Below, in pieces: positions 1 to 10,726 of a stretch of 64,000 bases of DNA (the first letter of the stretch is position 1; the number at the start of each line of letters is the position of its first letter). Source of the DNA: Vigna angularis. Its lineage: Eukaryota > Streptophyta > Magnoliopsida > Fabales > Fabaceae. A model generated the notes under the pieces. It worked only from the letters and a program-made list of their open reading frames with translations, did not search any database and was not told the DNA's origin. Where the stretch lies: positions 30,977,631 through 31,041,630 of the forward strand of contig NC_068971.1 of assembly GCF_016808095.1 (NCBI RefSeq), given 5' to 3'. The position numbers were made by a program, and so were the translations under genes.

Positions 1-1
1 T

Positions 2-370
2 TTTCGTGGTGAGGTGGGAAATCAACAAGTGCATTTGCCTTTGATTTTGCCTAAAGTTCCAGGCCGATTCTACTATTATTTTGGAAAACCATTGGAAACG
101 AAAGGTATGCCCAATTTGGAATGCACATAAAATGTGGTGTTAGATAATATTTTTCCTTTAATGGGATATTGTTTTACAGGAAGGGAACAAGAACTCCAAA
201 AGAAGGAGAATTCTCAAGAGTTTTATTTACAAGTGAAGTCTGAGGTTGAGAGATGCATTGCTTACTTAAAGGAAAAAAGGGACATGGACCCCTACAGAGG
301 CCTAGGGCATCGACTATTATACCAGGCCACTAATGGTTTTCAATCTGAAATTCCAACATTTGAAATTTGA
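2..370 (+). CDS. Phytyl ester synthase-like acyltransferase, C-terminal end (partial)
   Basis: This is the 3' end of a gene that starts beyond the left edge. Reading from base 2, the first exon (to 104) gives a stretch containing VHLPLILPKVPGRFYYYFGK. An intron at 105-179 (GTATGC..TTTTACAG) joins in phase to 180-370, which contains YLQVKSEVERCIAYLKEKR and ends SEIPTFEI-stop. This is the typical C-terminus of the plastid PES1/PES2 family (esterase/lipase/thioesterase domain plus LPLAT-type acyltransferase domain). Known members esterify phytol and diacylglycerol with fatty acids in plastoglobules during senescence or nitrogen starvation. About 97 codons are visible, with no frameshift or stop, so the gene looks intact here. 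The catalytic domains lie outside the window. The assignment rests on recalled family sequence; the exact paralogue cannot be told. Confidence 0.85.
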
Positions 371-483
371 TTCTTTTACAGGCAATAGAAGCTAAGTTGT
401 TATTCGTTATTTGTAAACCGAATTAGGAATATAAAGTGTTTATTAATTTTTTAAAGGATTAATCTTTATTCAATATTTTTAAT

Positions 484-2580
484 ATGTTCTCTCAGTTACA
501 AATAATTTTGTCTTTATGGCACTCTCGGTTTGGCCATGCTGCATATCACATTGTTCATAAAGTCTTAAAGAATAATCATATAAATGTTGGAAACAATGTT
601 ATTTCCAATGTTTTGTGTGATATATATGTGTTCAAGATAAAATGCATCGACTGCCTTTTTATAAATCTGATTCATCTTACCATAACTCTTCAACGCTTGT
701 TTACATTGACATACGGAGTCCTGCTAATGCGTAGTACAAGTAAGGCAAAATATTACATAACATTCTTAGATGCACATTCAAGGTTTATATGGCTACTAAA
801 AATCTCAGGTTTCAACTGTTTCATTCTCTTTAAAGCCTTTGTTGAAAATCAAACCAATAACAAGTTAAAGGCTACCCAAACTGACAATGCAAAGGAATTT
901 CTATTTTGCTAAATATCTTGAAAATACTGGTGTTATGCATCGACTCACTTGTACAAAAACTCACCAACAACATGGTTCAATTGAAAGGAAACATAGACAT
1001 GTGGTTGACATGGGTTTATCTCTCATTGTTAGTGCTTCATTACCAAGAAGTTTAGGGTGAAGCTTTTCTTAGTGTTTTTCACATCATTAACATGCTTCCT
1101 ACACCGGTTTTAAATAATTACTCACCTTTTGAAAAGCTTTTCAATAAAACATTTGATTACGATTCTCTTAAAGCTTTTGGGTTGTGCATGTTACCCTCTC
1201 TAATTAGGCCCTATAACAAGAAAAAGTTTAATTTTTGCTCTACCATGTTTGTCTTTCTCCTTGTAGCAAAGTATACGTTTCAAGAAATGTGCTTTTTAAT
1301 AAACAGTGTTTCCCTACACTATCTAATAATCCTTATACTGCAAAAGACATTGTCTCCGTTCCTACAGTTCACACCAACATACCTATTTATGTTATTAAAC
1401 CAACTTTATATGTCACAGCTACATTAACTCTACCACCGCCTACTTCTGAACACACGCCACCTTCTTTATCTCCCTTGAATCAGCCTTTGCATGAGGATAA
1501 CTCAAGCATCACCTCCCCACAATGACAGTACTACAACTGACACCACTCATCACACTACCCATGCAACTCATGAAGTGGTGCTACCTTAGAACACACATCC
1601 AATGCTTACACAGTCAAAAGCAGGTGTATTTCCAAACCAAAAATTTTAAATGTTAATACTTCGCTTCAACCCACCTCTATTAAACAAGCATTATCTAATC
1701 CTTATTAGTTATATGCATGCCATGCAATCTGAGTACAGTACTCTTCTCCAAAACAACACATGGACACTCACAGACCTTCCTAATGGTGCTCTCCTCATCG
1801 GCTGCAAGTGGATTTTCAGGAATACATACAATGCAGATGGCACATTTCAGAGATATAAGGTTCACTTAGTAGAAAAAGGATTTCATCAAGTCCATGGTCT
1901 TGACTACAAAGAAACTTTTAGTCCTTTGGTTAAACACACTATTATATGGGTTATATTTACTATTACTCTTTCTCTTAATTGATTTATTAGACAAATTGAC
2001 GTGAATCATGTCTTTCTTCATGGAAAACTTGAAGAAATTGTGTTCATGAAACAACCTCCAGGTTTTATTTCTTTCCATCCCAATCATGTGCAAACTACAT
2101 AAAGCTATATATATGGACTCAAGCAATCATCACGAGTTTAGTTTCAAAATTTGCGTAATACTCTAACATAAATGGGCTTCTAATCTATAGAGAGTGATCC
2201 CTCTCTATTTACTCTTTTCATAAATCCCCCACAATTTTATCTTAATCTATGTTGATGGTATAGTTATTACTAGTTTCTCACCAACTGCCATTAACACTTT
2301 AATCACCTATCTTGGAAGGTTACATTACTTTCTTAGTATTGAAGCTACATGGATTTCACATACCCATCTTCACATTTCTCAAGCATAGTATATATGTGAA
2401 CTTATACACCGTGCCAACATGCATGAGCCTAAATCTCTCTCAACTCCAATGGTGTCTTCTCTACAACTTACCTAAGATGGTTCAACACCTTTTGAAGACC
2501 TACTTTATATAGATCAATCGTTGGTGCCCTCCAATATGTCACTATTACAAGACTTAAAATGTCCTTCTGATAGGTTTCTT
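484..2580 (+). mobile_element. Decayed Ty1-copia polyprotein relict
   Basis: Broken pieces of a copia Pol lie in order on +. The GAG-pre-integrase start (LWHSRFGHAAYHIVHK, about 515-560) comes first. Integrase follows (FLDAHSRFIWLLKI near 760; THQQHGSIERKHRH near 960-1000), with a conserved post-integrase segment near 1090-1260. Reverse transcriptase comes next (NTWTLTDLPNGALLIGCKWIF near 1760-1820; KGFHQVHGLDYKETFSPLV near 1876-1932; FLHGKLEE near 2010). The piece after RT is near 2310-2560 (SIVGALQYVTITR). Many stops and frameshifts separate the pieces, so no protein can be made. The end near 2580 is where homology stops and an inserted LTR seems to begin. No LTR of this relict was recognised. 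It is the oldest layer of the nest here. Confidence 0.85.
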
Positions 2581-2859
2581 TGTGATAAGAAACCCAAAAC
2601 AAAGCTCCGGTAAGAATCCCTGACCAACACCTACTCTCTAACGTAGTACAAAAGAAAGAACCGAAATGTTTTATTAAATTGGCAAGAGAATGTTCGAACA
2701 CTTCCAAGGGATAAACCTCCCTTCACAGAATGTCATGTTCCTGTCTTACAAAGATTACAACGAAAACTCCCTTATATGACCCTTCTCCCCTCCTATATAC
2801 TCAACTTCCTACCAAACAACCCACTATCTAAGCAACTAACAGCTACGTTCTGTTTCCAT
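2581..2859 (-). mobile_element. Main part of a minus-strand LTR, split by a later insertion
   Basis: Read on -, this has LTR-like features: a TATA-like GAGTATATAGGAGGG near 2790, then AATAAAAC near 2670 as a poly(A) signal, and a possible end TTATCACA at 2581. The rest of the same LTR lies beyond the inserted copia element at 7565-7602, where TGTTAGGAG (minus strand) marks its start. Rejoined, it would be about 310 bp. Just outside that start, 7603-7745 reads on - as FPDFYLEDKV, like the end of a Ty3-gypsy polyprotein, so this would be the 3' LTR of a gypsy element. The boundary at 2581 is a guess. Confidence 0.45.
2855..2859. repeat. Target-site duplication TCCAT, left copy
   Basis: The five bases TCCAT just before the left LTR at 2860 are repeated exactly after the right LTR at 7565-7569. 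A perfect 5-bp duplication is what copia integrase leaves, and it fixes both borders of the element. Confidence 0.9.
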
Positions 2860-3061
2860 TGTTAGAGTGGCAGCGTATTAGAGAAGAGAGGAAGATGTTT
2901 TCAAAAGGTGGAACCGAGAGAGTAAAGCAACGAAATAGAGATGCAAAAGATTTAGAGAAAACGATTAATTTTCTTATTGAAGTCAGCAGTATATATGTAC
3001 AAAATGTAAACTGTCTAATGACAGTTAAATCAGTTGTGATTCTAGATTTGCATTCCTAACA
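2860..3061 (-). repeat. 3' LTR of the copia element
   Basis: 202 bp, TGTTAG..CTAACA at its ends. It differs from the 7363-7564 copy by five substitutions and no indels. On - it is preceded by the purine tract AAGAGAGAG. The gag-pol frame ends inside it, at 3025. Confidence 0.95.
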
Positions 3062-6000
3062 CTCTCTCTTAAATCTAAATCACTAAGAGACCTAATTCCA
3101 AGTGATCTTCTAAGCTTTTCAAATCTATTCTTTCGTAGAGCTTTCGTGAATATAACAGCTTCCTGTTCATCCGTGTTGCAGTAGATCAGTTCCAGTTTTC
3201 CTTCGCTGACCCATTTTCTGAGATAGTGAAATTTTGTTTCGATGTGCTTGCTCCGTCCATGAGATATTGGGTTTTTGGCTAGATTAATAGCAGATTTGTT
3301 GTCTATCCTTAAGCATGTTGGTCCGTGACGCTTGATCTTTAGCTCTTGCAATATGGCTTCTATCCAAGTGCATTGACAGGCAGTCTCTACTGCTGAGATG
3401 TATTCGGCTTCACACGATGAGAGTGCCACGACTGTCTGCTTCTTAGAACACCATGAGATGGGGGCTCCCATAAGCTTGAACAAATACCCGTAAGTACTCT
3501 TCCTGTCTACAAGATCACCGCTCCAGTCCGCATCACACCATGCCTCCAATATGTTGGTAGTGCTATCAGTTTTCCTGGGAAAGTAAATTCCGTAGTCTAA
3601 GGTACCTTTCAAGTATCGAAGGATGTGTTTTGTAGCTGTCATGTGCGATTGTCTGGGATCATGCATGTATCGGCTGATGAGACCCACACCAAAGCTTATG
3701 TCTGGCCTGCTGTTGCAGATGTAGCGGAGTGTCTCGACTATTTGTCTGTATAGCGTTGCATCTACTTTGCTTTCATCCAGCTGCAGTGATAGCTTCATGT
3801 TGGCAATAACAGGAACTGATGCGCTGTTGCAGTCTTTTAACTTGAACCTCTCCAGAGTTTCGAGAATATATTTCCTTTGATTCATATGTACTCCCTCTTT
3901 TGTTTGTATAAACTCCAATCCAAGGAAGTATCCCAAGAAGCCAAGGTCTGTCATCTCCAAATCATTTTTCATCTTAACTTTGAATTTTTCAATCTCTTGC
4001 ACTAAGCTCCCAGTGACCAGTAGGTCGTCCACGTACAGACATACCAACAAGGTACCTAGCTGATCACAGAACTTGACATATATTCCATATTCAACAATAC
4101 ATTTTTGAAATCCATACCTGGTGAGCAATGAGTCAATATGCTTGTTCCATGCTTGTGGTGCCTGATGAAGACCGTAGAGAGCTTTGTTAAGTTTATAAAC
4201 CTTCAGTTCATTGTCCTTCTTGATGAAACCATGCGGTTGACATACGTAGACTTCTTCTTCAAGAGCCCCATTGAGAAATGCTGATTTGACATCCATCTGG
4301 CTGATACTCCAATTATTTGAGTTGGCAATAGCTACCACGATCCTCACCGTTTCCAATCTTGCAACAGGGGCGTACACATCAATGAAATCGATCCCAGGTT
4401 GTTGCAGAAATCCTTTAGCAACTAGTCTAGCTTTTAACTTTGCCACGCTCCCATCGGGTTTGTACTTAGTTTTGAATATCCACTTCACCTCTATGGCTTT
4501 CTTGTAGGTAGGTAAGTCCATCAACGTCCATGTTTTATTCTTCTCGATAGCTGAAATCTCCTCAATCATAGCATCCTTCCAATTATCATCTTTGATAGCT
4601 TGCTCCCATGCTATGGTTTCAGTACCTGCAAGTAAAGCATAATGCAATATATCACCTGTGTCTGCAATGTCACTGTCTCGGAATAGCTCGTGATCTGCCA
4701 GTCTTGTCGATGGGAAACGCGTTCTTCTTGATCGCCTATTATTTGCATCCTCTATATTAACAGTCGCAGTGTCTTGGTCATAGTTTCTCTCCTTGAACAA
4801 TGTAGTAATCACAGTACTGGGTGGATCATCTGGGATAGTCTCACATGTGTTCCACTTGAAGACAGTAGATTCATCAACAATCACGTCCCTACTTATCACA
4901 ATTCTTGACTTCACTGGATCATAGAGTCTATATGCTCCAGTTGGATGATAGCCAACAAAAACGAAAGTTTCGCTTCTATCGTCCAATTTCTTTCTCAATT
5001 CACTTGGGACATGCTTATAACAGACTGATCCAAAAACCTTCAGGTGTCGCACATCAGGTTTGTTTCCAGACCACGCTTCTTCCTGTGTGCTAGTTGGCAA
5101 AGCTTTGGTTGGGCTTCTATTCAGTAAGTATGCTGCAGTTGAAACTGCTTCTCCCCACAGATGATGCGGAAGTCCCCTTCCTTTGATCATACATCTAACC
5201 ATATCAAGAAGCATGCGATTCCTCCTCTCAGCCAATCCATTATGTTGAGGAGTGTAGGGGGCTGTGACTTCGTGTATAATCCCTTTTTCAGTGCTAAATT
5301 TCGACATTTCTCCTGAGTTGAATTCACCTCCTCCATCAGTGCGGAGAATTTTGATCTGCTTGCGCGATTGCCTCTCGGTCATGGAGCAAAAATTAACAAA
5401 GTAAGTGTAAGTTTCACCTTTTCCTTTTAACAGATAAACCCAAATTTTCCTAAAAAGCCCATCCACCAAAAGTAGGAAGTATCTGTTACCTCCCAAAGAC
5501 GACACGTCGAATGGTCCACATACATCAGCATGCACCACTTCTAGCAGCTGTCTCGCTCTCTTGTAGACATGTTTCTTGAATACTGATCTTGTTTGCTTTC
5601 CTATGGTGCAACTTTCACAAACTTTCTTAGGTGCCTCAATCGTACAGATTCCACTCACAAGCTTCTTTTCTTTGAGTTGCATCAAGCTTCTAAAGTTTAG
5701 ATGCCCGTAACGATAATGCCACAGCCAATTTCCATCAACACTTGTTGCTTTCATGCATTGTATCTCCGCTGTATTCAGATTTACACGAAATGTGCGATTG
5801 TTGGCAATAGGAGCTTTGAGTATCATTCGTTGCTTTTCGTCGAACACTTTGATGTGTCCTTGTTCCATTTTCATGGTGTATCCTTTCTCGTGTAGCTGAC
5901 CAAGACTTAGGAGGTTACTTCTCATGGTGGGTACGTAAAGAACATTATGCATGTATACTGGCCTTCCATCTTTGCGCGCAATCAATACCTTTCCCGTGCC

Positions 6001-7275
6001 TTCAGCTCTTATGGTACTATTATCAGCGAAACATATTATGCTCTTAACACTAGTATCAAGATCGATCAGCCAATTTCGATTTCCTGTCATGTGGTTGGAA
6101 CACCCTGTATCCAAATACCACGATGATTCCTCATTTGCATGGCTCGTCTTCCCAACAAGAGACACATATTCTCTTTCTGCAGCATTCTTTGTGCAGCTGT
6201 CTTCAACTTCGCTTGTCTCAAGTACTTGTTTTCTTTGAGTAATACGACTCTCATCATTATTTCTTTCTTGCATTGTAACAGTCATTAGCACTACGTGATC
6301 AGAATCTGATTCTTGTTCGTCTTTCACTAGGTTAGCTTCGTCATTCTTCTCTTTCTTGGCGTTTTCATTATGCCAGCATTCAGACGAATAATGGCCAAAT
6401 TTACTACATGTGAAACATTGCACGTTTCTTTTGTCAACATTTCTTCTGTCACCTCTTCCTCTATTTCTGCCACCTCTTCCTCTGAAGTTTCCTTACTTTT
6501 GATCATAGTTAACGTCATCTTTGTTCTGATCTTGGTTATTAGCGGACCTTCCTCTGTTTCGGCCTCCAGGACCACCTCTCATTCTGCCTCTTTCTCTACC
6601 AAATCCACGACCCTTTTGCATTTTGGCTTGTAATGCTTGGCTAATCTGTGTTGCATCTTGTTCTGCGGCTTTCCTTTCTAGCAGTCTCTGTTCGTGAGCT
6701 TCAAGTGAGTTTTGCAACTCCTCGACTTTCATTTTCTCCAAATCTCTACTTTCTACAATCGCCACAACAATGTGGTCGTACTGGGGTGTTAACGTACGCA
6801 AGATCTTATGGACTATCTTCTTGTCCTTGACAACCTTGTCCTATGCATGCATTGCGTTGACAATTACTTGGATCCTGCCGATGTACCCTTGAATGGTTTC
6901 TTGTTCCCCCATGTTCAGGAGCTCATACTCCCGCCGCAGTGACTGTAGCTTAATCTCCTTTATATTTCCAGCAGTTCCATACCCATCTTGTAAGATCTCC
7001 CACGTTTCTTTGGCCGTTGTCGCCTTTGACACCTTTTGGAATATCGCTGCCGAGATGCATTGATGCAAGATCATGCGTGCTTTGCAGTTTAATTTTCTGT
7101 TCTCTTTATACTCTTTCTTTTCTTCATTTGTAGCATTCTTTGTAGGATATTTAAACCCATCTTTGACAATTTCATCGATCTCATGGAAACCCAATATAGC
7201 ATCCATCTTTACGCACCAATCTTCGAAATTCTTTCCGTCAAATATTGGAAGGTTACTTTGGATCATCCCTGCCAT
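3025..7275 (-). pseudogene. Copia gag-pol polyprotein with two nonsense codons
   Basis: One frame of about 1417 codons runs from MAGMIQSNLPIF (7275) to a stop at 3025. In-frame stops at 6841-6843 (after NAMHA) and 6493-6495 (after NYDQK) cut it into three pieces in the same phase, so these are point mutations rather than frameshifts. Gag contains FDGKNFEDWCVKMDAIL; an RG-rich stretch precedes the zinc knuckle CX2CX4HX4C (6417-6376). Counting from the ATG at 6423: protease WYLDTGCSNHMTG near residues 102-114; GAG-pre-integrase WHYRYGHLNF near 235; integrase D300, D363, E399 in HNGLAERR; reverse transcriptase about 630-875 with YVDD at 797-800; RNase H about 960-1090, with DADWSGD and SSCEAEY. 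Pol from 6423 on is fully open. It resembles Tnt1-type polyproteins. Confidence 0.93.
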
Positions 7276-7349
7276 TCTTCAGCGTAACAATCTATTTTTT
7301 CTGCAGAGTTTCTTTACTTGACTACACCTCCCAGATTCGAAACCTGTAA

Positions 7350-7361
7350 GCTCTGGTACCA
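7350..7361 (-). other. Primer-binding site of the copia element
   Basis: On -, two bases after the 5' LTR, the sequence is TGGTACCAGAGC. It matches the usual plant copia site TGGTATCAGAGC (initiator tRNA-Met 3' end) at 11 of 12 bases. Confidence 0.8.
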
Positions 7362-7362
7362 C

Positions 7363-7564
7363 TGTTAGAGTGGCAGCGTATCAGAGAAGAGAGGAAGATG
7401 TTTTAAAAAGGTGGAACCGAGAGAGTAAAGCAACGAAACAGAGATGCAAAAGATTTAGAGAAAACGATTAATTTTCTTATTGAAGTCAGTAGTATATATG
7501 TACAAAATGTAAACTGTCTAATGACAGTTAAATCAGTTGTGATTCTAGATTTACATTCCTAACA
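7363..7564 (-). repeat. 5' LTR of the copia element
   Basis: 202 bp, starting TGTTAGAGTGG and ending CCTAACA in + orientation. Followed at 7565-7569 by TCCAT, the second copy of the target duplication. Pairs with 2860-3061. Confidence 0.95.
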
Positions 7565-7745
7565 TCCATAACTACTATTCTGGTTTTCTGTTTCTCCTAA
7601 CACAGACTCTTAGGATCCTATCATTACTCACTGGCCTTTAATAACCTTGTCTTCAAGGTAAAAGTCGGGAAATAGTTCCATCATAGTAACCTTATCCTCC
7701 CACATATAGCTCCATCATAGTAACCTTATCCTCCCACATATAGCT
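7565..7745 (-). mobile_element. Other half of the interrupted LTR plus end of a gypsy-like polyprotein
   Basis: 7565-7602 is the start of the LTR whose remainder is at 2581-2859. 7603-7745 on - encodes FPDFYLEDKV-like sequence, typical of the C-terminal end of Ty3-gypsy polyproteins. Within it, 7677-7710 and 7711-7744 are two identical 34-bp tandem copies, a local duplication of coding debris. No reading frame survives. Confidence 0.45.
7677..7744. repeat. Two perfect 34-bp tandem copies
   Basis: TCCATCATAGTAACCTTATC... is repeated head to tail with no mismatch between 7677-7710 and 7711-7744. Confidence 0.95.
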
Positions 7746-10337
7746 GTTTCAGGGTCTCGTTCCTTCTACTCGACTAGCACTTGTGGCACTTAATATCCTT
7801 GTAACTATATTGTTCATCTGTCCAGCATTTTGTGGCGCGAACAAACCTGCTCTTCTCCTTATAGATCCTCTGGTAGTCCCTTTTCCACTTTTTGTGTGTC
7901 CATTGCCGGTTTTAGTTGGGATACATGGAAGACTGGGTGAGTCCAAGCTGTCTTTGGTAGCTGATACGCTGTCGTTGAAGCTATCAAATTAATACTACTT
8001 TACAAGACAACTTCAGTATTGTCAAGTTAGTAGTAAAAAAAGTAGACGAGGTTAAAGTAATAAAGTAATCATGAGTTGTTTCCCAACGAATACGGAATTG
8101 CTTTTTAATACTTGACTCTTATGAAGACTCTGAAAAGATTAATGAATGTTATGCAATGCTTAAAAATAGGAATGAAAATATATCCTAATGAATTTGATGT
8201 TTGAAGAATGTTGTAAGTTTAAGTGAAGAACAAATGAAAAACTTAGAAACAATTATAATAAAATAGGCTAATTCCACAACTTTTCCAAAATAGATCATTT
8301 GTTATCCATATATCATTGAATTGATTATTTTTTTAGTTTCAAATTCTTAATTAACTTGAGGGCGATGATACAATTAACCAAAGTAGATTTTTAATCAAAT
8401 GCAAGACCTTTCTACATTATTCATAATGAAACTAACAAAAGTACATTCTCAATTAAATCCTATTTTGTTCAATCATATCTATTCTTCAATCTTCTAACCA
8501 AATTAAAAGTTAATTAATCAAAGTAAATTCTCAATTAATTATGGTTGAAATTCTTACCACTAATTAAAGTACATTCTCAATTAGTAGAAAAAATACTTTT
8601 AATCATATGAAAGCTCCTAAATTCAATAAAAATACATTTTCAATCAAACTTAGAAACCCTTGAACTCATATGATTAAATATGCATGTAGATTCAAACACC
8701 TTATAATGCAAAAATCATTACTTGTAACTTGATTGATAGATGAAAGACACATAAAAAGGTATGTTTCCTCGTGATTTAGGGTTGATGTATGTGTGTTTTG
8801 AACATTTGAATTCTATTCAGGATGTGTTTTGATTTGACAATAATCGATTATCACTAGTTATAATCGATTATTTGCGCATTTGTTTTGAGTTTTGTTCATG
8901 AATAATTGATTATCTGGGATGATAATTGACTATCCTACGAATCTAAAAATTTGATGTGCTAGAGCCACTGAAATAATCAATTATCTTAAGTGATAATTGA
9001 TTATCATAGTGTATTTTGTGTAATTGTGAACTTCTTGGGAATAATCGATTATCTTATGATAATCACTATCCCAATGCATTTTTGTTAAAAATGGCGAATT
9101 TGATGAAGAATGGACGTGGACCAAACTTGAGGAGTTGTAGGACGTGGTGATAATAAGAGAGTGAGATTTGTGGTTATGTTCAGGGTCTGACTTGACTTGT
9201 GTTTGAGATTGGAGCATAAGTGGGTGTTGGGATGTACCTAAGTGTGTGGTTGATGAGCATAAGAGTGGGAAAATAAGTCTACTTATTATACATAGTAAAT
9301 CCTGAGATTATATGTGGACAGGTGCTCCCTTTGGCATTGGTTGTTGAAAAAGGAGGGATATTCTCTTTGGCAAATAGTTGTGAAAAAGAGAATGATGTTC
9401 GAGTATTGAACCTTCCTTGTGTGAGGGAGATGATGTTTTTCTTGTCCTTGTGTGGCAGAAATATATGTTCCTTAGCTAGATTGCGGGACTACTCAAACAG
9501 ATCTATAGGAGAGGCTACAAGTGATCTATAGGGGAGGCTAAAGATGGCCTGTAGGGGAAGCTAAACGAGAATGATTCTTGCATTATGTTGTTTATGGTAT
9601 TGTGGGTGCTCAAGATGGTGTTCATGATGGGGTTAATCCTGATAGCGACACACGTGTTGGTGATCATAATGACGATGATGCTCCAAAGTATGCTATGTTG
9701 ATAATGATGGTATCATGTGGTGTAGCTAACATGGGTGTTGTTGAGTGGATAGACAATTAGTCTACGTTTATGATGTTCGTGATAACATCGGGGATCGATG
9801 ATCGATGATTAAGTAATTTAGAATGGTTGAATTGTTTATGTTAGAAGATTAGGAATTATATTCTTATTACTTCTATGTATGGGATGCTTGATTATTGTTG
9901 ATATAATCAGTATGTATGTATCTTGTTTTATGATTGCTTTATCGGTAACTTACTCCATACGTGTTTGTGCTGTGTGTTTGTGAATTAAATTATCGGTGAT
10001 GATCGTATAATGTGTTATACATGAGCAGATGATATTGCAAATGTTCGAGAGGCATGATAGATTCGTGAGATGATGGGGAAAATATTTAGGTTTTCTTTAT
10101 AGTTCTTTTAATAGGACTTTTGAGACAATGTAATGTGGAGTATTTTTATTTCCTTGGTCATTTTAATTAATTTGAAAAGATTTAATTGGACATTGCTTTT
10201 GGGACTAATACGATTTGATTTAGTTACATATGTTCAATTATTGAGGTTTTTGAAAATATACGTTTACACGCTATAAGAAAGTTTTAAAATTATCGATTTT
10301 TGTACAAACTCGTGACACTCGAAATTTGGAGCGTTAC
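7746..10337. other. Non-genic LTR-retrotransposon debris
   Basis: No host gene seen. The block ends at 10337 in CTCGAAATTTGGAGCGTTACA. The solo LTR at 24122-26733 likewise ends in GTTACA, suggesting an LTR end of a related family. The paired TAATCGATTA array (8841-9068) lies inside. Short open frames here (for example 9322-9531 and 9578-9760) lack any recognisable domain. The start of this repeat could not be found. Confidence 0.5.
8841..9068. repeat. Array of eight TAATYGATTA palindromes in four 20-bp pairs
   Basis: The 10-bp near-palindrome TAATCGATTA or a one/two-base variant occurs at 8841, 8861, 8903, 8923, 8974, 8994, 9042 and about 9060. Within pairs the start-to-start distance is 20, 20, 20 and 18 bp; pairs are 60-70 bp apart. 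A second array of the same design is at 37658-37758. No coding function is likely. Confidence 0.85.
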
Positions 10338-10650
10338 ATTGCCTGACTTACTTCATAGTGAAGAATTCTTCATGGCTCAAACCTTAGGCTAGGGCCTGAG
10401 GAACCTTCTTTCTTGGGTTTTCTTTGTGGCTTAAGCCCTAAAAAATGGTGATGCAGCTGTGTTTTGATAAATTTCATTAAACGTGTTTGAATTCTTCTTC
10501 TTTTCTTCAAAATGTATTTTTGACTCCCTAGATTCTTCTAATCCTGCAAAATAAGTGAAATTGGGTTAATTATCAAGCATTTTATATAGAATCAAAGCAA
10601 GATAAGTGTTAAATTAACATTAAAATCTACTAATCTCAGGCCTTTATCAA

Positions 10651-10726
10651 GAACATATTTGTCGTAAACGGTTGTGTAAATACCTAAAGAGCATATTTGT
10701 CGTAAACAGTTGTGTAAATATCTAAA
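10651..10726. repeat. Two 38-bp tandem copies
   Basis: Copies at 10651-10688 and 10689-10726 share CATATTTGTCGTAAAC and TTGTGTAAATA with a few substitutions. Confidence 0.9.

Larger units (their letters stand above)
2860..7564 (-). mobile_element. Complete Ty1-copia LTR retrotransposon, 4705 bp
   Basis: All parts are present in minus orientation: 5' LTR (7363-7564), primer-binding site (about 7350-7361), one gag-pol reading frame (7275 down to 3025), a purine tract next to the 3' LTR (3062-3071) and the 3' LTR (2860-3061). Both LTRs are 202 bp, run TG..CA and differ at five places by eye (about 97.5% identical). The element is therefore fairly recent, far younger than its surroundings. A TCCAT duplication flanks it. 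It sits inside an LTR of another element. Two in-frame stops in gag make it unable to move alone. Confidence 0.95.

Noticed and set aside
6327..6575. Separate small acidic protein in the copia element
   Set aside because: It is in a different frame over the RG-rich/zinc-knuckle part of gag; the true frame continues through with one stop.
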